Positions 59,494 through 64,000 of a stretch of 64,000 nt of DNA are shown here, one piece after another (within the stretch, counting starts at the first letter, position 1; every line of letters starts with the position of its first letter). The notes below the pieces were generated by a model. The model saw only the letters and a list, made by a program, of their open reading frames with translations. It had not been told where the DNA came from and ran no database searches. This stretch comes from an uncultured Bacteroidales bacterium. GTDB lineage: Bacteria > Bacteroidota > Bacteroidia > Bacteroidales > P3. The stretch lies in assembly GCA_900316055.1 (NCBI GenBank), contig ONBK01000005.1, forward strand, positions 62,001 through 126,000, read 5' to 3'. The position numbers and the translations under genes were made by a program.

Positions 59494-60516
59494 ATGAGCA
59501 GTAAACCTACTATAATAAAAACAGAACAAGGGCTGATGAATCAGTTTGAGGATGTCGTGACACTGATTCAGAGGACGCGTAGCGAAGTAATACGTACGGC
59601 CAATACCGCTTTGATAGATTTGTATTGGCAAATAGGAGACTATATCTCGCAAAGGATTGCCACGGCAGAATGGGGTGACGGTGTGGTGCCTCAACTTGCT
59701 GATTATATCGCCAGGAATTATCCAGAAATCAAGGGCTTCTCCGACAAGAACTTGTGGAGAATGAAACAGTTCTATGAGACCTACCGCGACGCTGATGAAA
59801 AACTCTCATCATTGGTGAGAGAAATTAGCTGGACGAATAATCTAATCATTCTAAGTAGGACAAAAACCATTGAAGAGAAAGCGTTTTACCTGAAGATGTG
59901 CTTGACAGAAAGATTGTCCAGCAGAGAACTTGATCGGCAGATAAACAGCGCGTTATACGAGAGGATGATGATTGGCGAGCCAAAACTCTCAGCAGTGCTG
60001 AGAGAAATTGCACCAAATGCAGACAAAGTGTTCCGAGACCAGTATGTAATGGAGTTTCTTGACGGTAAAAGGTATCGGCATGAGAACGATATGAAGGCGG
60101 CACTGATTGACCAAATGAAGCAATTTATTCTGGAACTGGGAAAAGATTTTATCTTTATTGACCAAGAATATCGCTTGCAAGTGGGCAACAGCGACTTTAG
60201 GATAGACCTGTTGTTCTATCACCGTGAATTGCAATGCTTGGTAGCATTTGAACTGAAAATGGAGAAGTTCAAGCCAGAACATCTGGGGCAATTGAATTTC
60301 TATTTGGAAGCTCTTGACCGCGATGTTAAGAAGCCGAAAGAAAATCCCAGTATAGGTGTTCTGCTTTGCAAAGATAAAGATGATGAAGTTGTGGAATACG
60401 CTTTAAGCCGTAGCCTTTCCCCAACGATGGTTGCGGAATATAGATTGTGCCTTCCCGACAAGAAACTGTTACAGCAGAAAATGCGGGAAATATGTGAAGA
60501 AAATAAGGAGGACTGA
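59494..60516 (+). CDS. DUF1016 / YhcG-type PD-(D/E)xK nuclease
   Basis: 340 residues. N-terminal DUF1016_N helical region (about 15-150: [34 protein letters not shown]) and C-terminal nuclease domain with [22 protein letters not shown], giving Asp at about 237 and E-x-K at about 253. This family is often found inside type I restriction islands, as here between hsdS and hsdR. Its substrate is unknown; a nuclease acting on invading DNA is plausible. 2 bp before hsdR. Confidence 0.88.
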   Translation: MSSKPTIIKTEQGLMNQFEDVVTLIQRTRSEVIRTANTALIDLYWQIGDYISQRIATAEWGDGVVPQLADYIARNYPEIKGFSDKNLWRMKQFYETYRDADEKLSSLVREISWTNNLIILSRTKTIEEKAFYLKMCLTERLSSRELDRQINSALYERMMIGEPKLSAVLREIAPNADKVFRDQYVMEFLDGKRYRHENDMKAALIDQMKQFILELGKDFIFIDQEYRLQVGNSDFRIDLLFYHRELQCLVAFELKMEKFKPEHLGQLNFYLEALDRDVKKPKENPSIGVLLCKDKDDEVVEYALSRSLSPTMVAEYRLCLPDKKLLQQKMREICEENKED

Positions 60517-60518
60517 CT

Positions 60519-63500
60519 ATGACCAAACTGACGGAATCGGACATTGAGCAGATGACCATCGAGCTGCTGGAAGACAGAGGGTGGAAGTCTCTATATGGGC
60601 CGGAGATTGCGCCGGATGGAACTACGCCGATGCGGACATCGTTGGGCGAGGTGGTGCTGCGCGAGAAACTGGAGGCGGCAGTGCGGCGACTCAACCCGTC
60701 GCTGCCTGCTGCGGTACTCGACGAGGCCGTCAAGACGGTGCTGCGCATCGGCTCCACCGACCTGCTGGCCGACAACGAGCAGTTCCACGAACTACTGACA
60801 CAGGGCGTGACGGTGTCGGTGTATGAGCAGGGCGAGGAGCGCGGCAAGAAGGTGTGGCTGGTGGACTTCGACGACCCGTGGAACAACGACTTCGCGGTGG
60901 TCAACCAGTTCACCGTCATAGAGAACGGTCATAACCTGCGGCCCGACGTGGTGCTGTTTGTCAACGGCCTGCCACTGGTGGTGATGGAGCTGAAGAATGC
61001 CGCCGACGAAGAGGCCACCATCACCGCCGCCTACAACCAGATAGAGACCTACAAATCACAGATACCGTCACTGTTCATCTACAACGAACTGATAGTTATC
61101 TCCGACGGCCTGGAAGCCCGTGCAGGCTCGCTGTCGGCAGGGCTGAGCCGCTATGCGGCCTGGAAGAGCGAGGACGGTGAGACCGTGGCCTCGCATCTGG
61201 TGGGCGAGCTGGAGGTGCTGCTGCGCGGCATGCTGAACCGAGAGACACTGCTCGACCTGGTGCGCGCCTTCACCGTCTTCGAGAAAGACAAGCACGAGGA
61301 CAAGGCCACCGGCCAGCTGACCATCACTACGGTGAAGAAAGTAGCCGCCTACCACCAATACTATGCCGTCAACAAGGCCGTGGAGTCCACGTTGAGAGCC
61401 ACGGGCATCAACAGCGCAATGCCCAAAGCGGCAGAGTCGCCACAGAACTTCGGCTTCAAGACCGTCAAGGAACAGCAGACCGGCGACCATCGTGCCGGTG
61501 TGGTGTGGCACACGCAAGGTAGTGGCAAGTCGCTCTCGATGGTGTTCTACACTGGCAAGATAGTACAGCGGCTGAACAACCCCACCGTGGTGGTCATCAC
61601 CGACCGCAACGACCTCGACGACCAGCTCTTCGAGACCTTCGTGGCCTCCAAGCAACTATTGCGTCAGACACCCGTACAGGCCGACAGCCGTGAGCACCTG
61701 AAACACCTGCTGCAGGTGCAGTCGGGCGGCGTGGTCTTCACCACCATACAGAAATTCCAGCCCGAAGAGGGCAACCAATACGACAGGCTTACCGAGCGCA
61801 ACAATGTGGTGGTGATAGCCGACGAGGCTCACCGCACGCAGTATGGCTTCGGCGCCAAGACCAAGGAGGTGCGCAACGAGGCCGACGAGGTGGTGGGTTC
61901 GGAAATCAAGTACGGCTTCGCCAAATATCTGCGCGACGCGCTGCCCAACGCCACCTATATCGGCTTCACCGGCACGCCCATCGAGCTGAGCGACAAGAAC
62001 ACCCCTGCCGTCTTCGGCAACTACATCGACGTCTACGACATCGCACAGGCAGTGGAGGACGGCGCCACGGTGCGCATCTACTATGAGAGCCGTCTGTCCA
62101 AAGTGGAACTGAGCGCCGAAGGACGCAAGCTGGTGGAAGACCTCGACAAAGAACTGCAGGTGGACGAGATGGACGATGTGCAGAAAGCCAAAGCCAAATG
62201 GACACAGCTGGAGGCTCTTATCGGCAGCCCCAACCGTATAAAGAACATAGCAAGAGACATCGTGGAACACTTCGAGGCACGCCAGCAGGTGTTCGAAGGC
62301 AAAGCCATGGTAGTGGCCATGAGCCGAAGAATTGCTGTGGAACTCTACGACGAGATTGTGAAACTGCGCCCTGAGTGGCACAGCGACGACCTGCGGAAGG
62401 GTGCCCTCAAGGTGGTGATGACCACCTCGGCCAGCGACGGCCCCGCCATCGCCAAGCACCACACCACCAAGGCCGACCGACGCCTGCTGGCCGACCGTAT
62501 GAAAGACCCCGACGACGAGCTGAAGCTGGTCATCGTGCGTGATATGTGGCTAACCGGTTTCGACGTGCCCTGCCTGCACACCCTCTATATCGACAAACCC
62601 ATGCGGGGACACAACCTGATGCAGGCCATTGCCCGCGTGAACCGCGTATATAAAGACAAGCCCGGTGGCTTGGTGGTAGACTACCTCGGCATTGCCTCCG
62701 ACCTGCGCGAGGCGCTGTCGTTCTACTCCGACAGCGGCGGCAAGGGCGACCCCACCCAGCAACAGGAGCAGGCGGTAGCTCTGATGCAGGAGAAACTGGA
62801 GGTGGTGCAGCAGATGCTCCACGGGCTCGATTACAAGCAATACTTTGCATCCAACACTGCTGGCAAGCTGTCGTGGATACTCAAGACCGAAGACTTTGTG
62901 CTGGGACTTGACGACGGTAAGAATCGGTTTGTCAATGAGGTAACCGCCTTGGGCAAAGCCTTTGCCCTTGCAGTGCCCCACGAGGCAGCCATGGAGGTGA
63001 AAGACGAAGTCTCCTTCTTCCAAGCCGTCAAGGCGCGACTCTGCAAGTTCGACGCCAAGTCGGGAGGGCACACCAACGAAGAGATAGAGACCACCATCCG
63101 ACAGGTGATAGACCAAGCCCTGGTGTCGGAGCAGGTGATAGATCTCTTCGATGCCGCCGGCATCAAGAAACCCGACATCTCCATCCTCTCCGAGGAGTTC
63201 CTGCTGGGACTGAAAGACATGGAGCACAAAAACATTGCCCTCGAGGTGTTACGCAAGCTGCTGAACGACGAGATAAAAAGTCGCATGAAGACCAACCTCG
63301 TCGAGGGGCGCACGTTGATGGAGATGCTCGACGGCGCTATCACCCGCTACCACAACAAGATAATCTCCGCTGCGGAAGTTATCGACGAACTTATCAAACT
63401 GAGCAAGCATATCGTCGAGAGCGACAATACGGCACAGGAGATGGGTCTAGAACCTTACGAATACGCTTTCTACACCGCCGTGGCCGACAATGAGAGTGCC

Positions 63501-63731
63501 CTGGAACTGATGGGTAAGGAGAAGCTGCGCGAGCTGGCTGTGGTGCTCACCGAGACCATACGCAAAAACTCGACCATCGACTGGACCATTAAGACCACAG
63601 TGAGAGCCAAGATGAAAGTGGCTGTAAAACGACTGCTACGTAAGTATGGCTATCCGCCCGACATGGAGCAGTTGGCCACCGACACCGTACTGAAACAGGC
63701 TGAGCTGATAGCAAATGAACTAGTAAAATAA
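60519..63731 (+). CDS. hsdR: Type I restriction endonuclease subunit
   Basis: 1070 residues. Cuts unmethylated DNA after ATP-driven translocation. N-terminal nuclease core: [20 protein letters not shown] with Asp at about 143 and E-x-K at about 156-158. SF2 helicase: Walker [10 protein letters not shown] (about 335), DEAHRTQYG (about 434), FTGTPI, and motif [18 protein letters not shown]-terminal helical region from about 780. The length is normal and the reading frame intact, so the R, M and S set could be functional. Confidence 0.95.
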   Translation: MTKLTESDIEQMTIELLEDRGWKSLYGPEIAPDGTTPMRTSLGEVVLREKLEAAVRRLNPSLPAAVLDEAVKTVLRIGSTDLLADNEQFHELLTQGVTVSVYEQGEERGKKVWLVDFDDPWNNDFAVVNQFTVIENGHNLRPDVVLFVNGLPLVVMELKNAADEEATITAAYNQIETYKSQIPSLFIYNELIVISDGLEARAGSLSAGLSRYAAWKSEDGETVASHLVGELEVLLRGMLNRETLLDLVRAFTVFEKDKHEDKATGQLTITTVKKVAAYHQYYAVNKAVESTLRATGINSAMPKAAESPQNFGFKTVKEQQTGDHRAGVVWHTQGSGKSLSMVFYTGKIVQRLNNPTVVVITDRNDLDDQLFETFVASKQLLRQTPVQADSREHLKHLLQVQSGGVVFTTIQKFQPEEGNQYDRLTERNNVVVIADEAHRTQYGFGAKTKEVRNEADEVVGSEIKYGFAKYLRDALPNATYIGFTGTPIELSDKNTPAVFGNYIDVYDIAQAVEDGATVRIYYESRLSKVELSAEGRKLVEDLDKELQVDEMDDVQKAKAKWTQLEALIGSPNRIKNIARDIVEHFEARQQVFEGKAMVVAMSRRIAVELYDEIVKLRPEWHSDDLRKGALKVVMTTSASDGPAIAKHHTTKADRRLLADRMKDPDDELKLVIVRDMWLTGFDVPCLHTLYIDKPMRGHNLMQAIARVNRVYKDKPGGLVVDYLGIASDLREALSFYSDSGGKGDPTQQQEQAVALMQEKLEVVQQMLHGLDYKQYFASNTAGKLSWILKTEDFVLGLDDGKNRFVNEVTALGKAFALAVPHEAAMEVKDEVSFFQAVKARLCKFDAKSGGHTNEEIETTIRQVIDQALVSEQVIDLFDAAGIKKPDISILSEEFLLGLKDMEHKNIALEVLRKLLNDEIKSRMKTNLVEGRTLMEMLDGAITRYHNKIISAAEVIDELIKLSKHIVESDNTAQEMGLEPYEYAFYTAVADNESALELMGKEKLRELAVVLTETIRKNSTIDWTIKTTVRAKMKVAVKRLLRKYGYPPDMEQLATDTVLKQAELIANELVK

Positions 63732-63732
63732 T

Positions 63733-63765
63733 TTTGGACATATTATAATTGTTTTTGTAATTTTG
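63733..63765 (+). promoter_or_regulatory. Promoter of the partial gene at the right edge
   Basis: TTTG (63733-63736), 21-bp spacer, TAATTTTG (63758-63765); consensus match. It lies right after hsdR, so the next gene is a separate unit. Confidence 0.72.
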
Positions 63766-63769
63766 CAGC

Positions 63770-64000
63770 ATGATAGATACCACTACCGAAAAGATTTTTT
63801 CACTTGAAGAGATTGATTATGCGCGTTTTTGGGGCGCTAACGACAAGATGCTGGACTTTGTGCGGATACTGTTTCCAAAGTTGAAACTGGTGGCACGCGG
63901 CGAGATGCTGAAAGCCATCGGATCGGAGGAAGATATCGCATGGTTCGACGGCAAACTGCAGGCGATGATGACCTACTACCAGAAGTTCGGCCGTATCACG
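63770..64000 (+). CDS. Unknown protein (partial, runs off the right edge)
   Basis: 77 codons remain open to the edge: MIDTTTEKIFSLEEIDYARF, then WGANDKMLDFVRILF and GEMLKAIGSEEDIAWF. No signal peptide or known domain is seen in this part. The start is only 5 bp after the -7 element, so the leader is very short or the promoter call is shifted; a later Met at residue 27 is also possible. Confidence 0.5.
   Translation, partial: MIDTTTEKIFSLEEIDYARFWGANDKMLDFVRILFPKLKLVARGEMLKAIGSEEDIAWFDGKLQAMMTYYQKFGRIT

Overview
The window looks like chromosome from a member of the Bacteroidales (Bacteroidetes). The evidence is the many Bacteroidetes-type promoters (TTTG, 19-21 bp, TAnnTTTG), a C25 (gingipain-like) protease with a type IX secretion sorting domain, many lipoproteins and outer-membrane barrels with Bacteroidetes signal peptides, DUF1599, DUF4293 and DoxX/BT_3928-type genes beside TsaE-RsfS-FtsH-CdsA, and BspA-type leucine-rich repeat proteins. 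The genus cannot be fixed from the sequence. The backbone has a balanced base composition; 8.1-9.1 kb, 25.1-32.1 kb and parts of 57-60.5 kb are visibly richer in A+T and look acquired.

Layout. 0-4 kb: a partial IspD-family gene, a MORN-repeat exported protein, a likely orphan small RNA, mtaB and aqpZ. 4.1-11.2 kb: a leftward cluster of an AAA+ ATPase, three LRR_5 proteins, a possible HNH-type protein, a DUF2779 nuclease-like protein and a partner sharing a C-terminal domain with one LRR protein. 11.6-24.8 kb: housekeeping and envelope genes (FISUMP lipoprotein, proS, waaA, a BamA/TamA-type lipoprotein, an EamA transporter, a phosphoesterase, a HATPase protein, a polyprenyl-phosphate sugar transferase, a PLP decarboxylase). 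25.3-32.7 kb: an AT-rich island with a DUF2075 nuclease/helicase, a 1558-aa exonuclease-RecQ-UvrD fusion and a decayed vsr gene. 32.7-36.7 kb: FKBP lipoprotein, C25 protease, RluA. 36.7-43.6 kb: a leftward run psd-cdsA-ftsH-rsfS-tsaE-DUF4293-DoxX-DUF1599. 43.7-50.5 kb: folP, cdaA, a DUF2975/HTH pair, an M16 protease, nnrD and tRNA-Asn. 50.6-55.1 kb: iron alcohol dehydrogenase, outer-membrane barrel, S41 protease lipoprotein, a small Cys-rich membrane protein, manC. 55.4-63.7 kb: a type I restriction-modification island (hsdM, remnant of an AlbA_2 gene, small membrane proteins, hsdS, a DUF1016 nuclease, hsdR), then a partial gene at the right edge.

The most unusual signal is not one gene. Short degenerate tandem repeats and inverted-repeat elements, of the kind normally seen between genes, also sit inside conserved coding regions without breaking the frame. 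The octamer CAATCAAA occurs in mtaB, three times in waaA and twice in the C25 protease, giving NNQTIKQ-like peptides. Other units occur in the sugar transferase, nnrD, eamA, DUF1599, vsr and the ftsH tail, and a palindromic insert sits in the active-site loop of the IspD-family gene. Intergenic relatives include two elements with different inverted arms around the same GAGGGCTGCCGC core, and a TCCTACCC element present twice 52 kb apart. The second candidate for an undescribed system is the AAA+/LRR/nuclease cluster at 4.1-11.2 kb. The third is the DUF2075 plus exonuclease-RecQ-UvrD pair.
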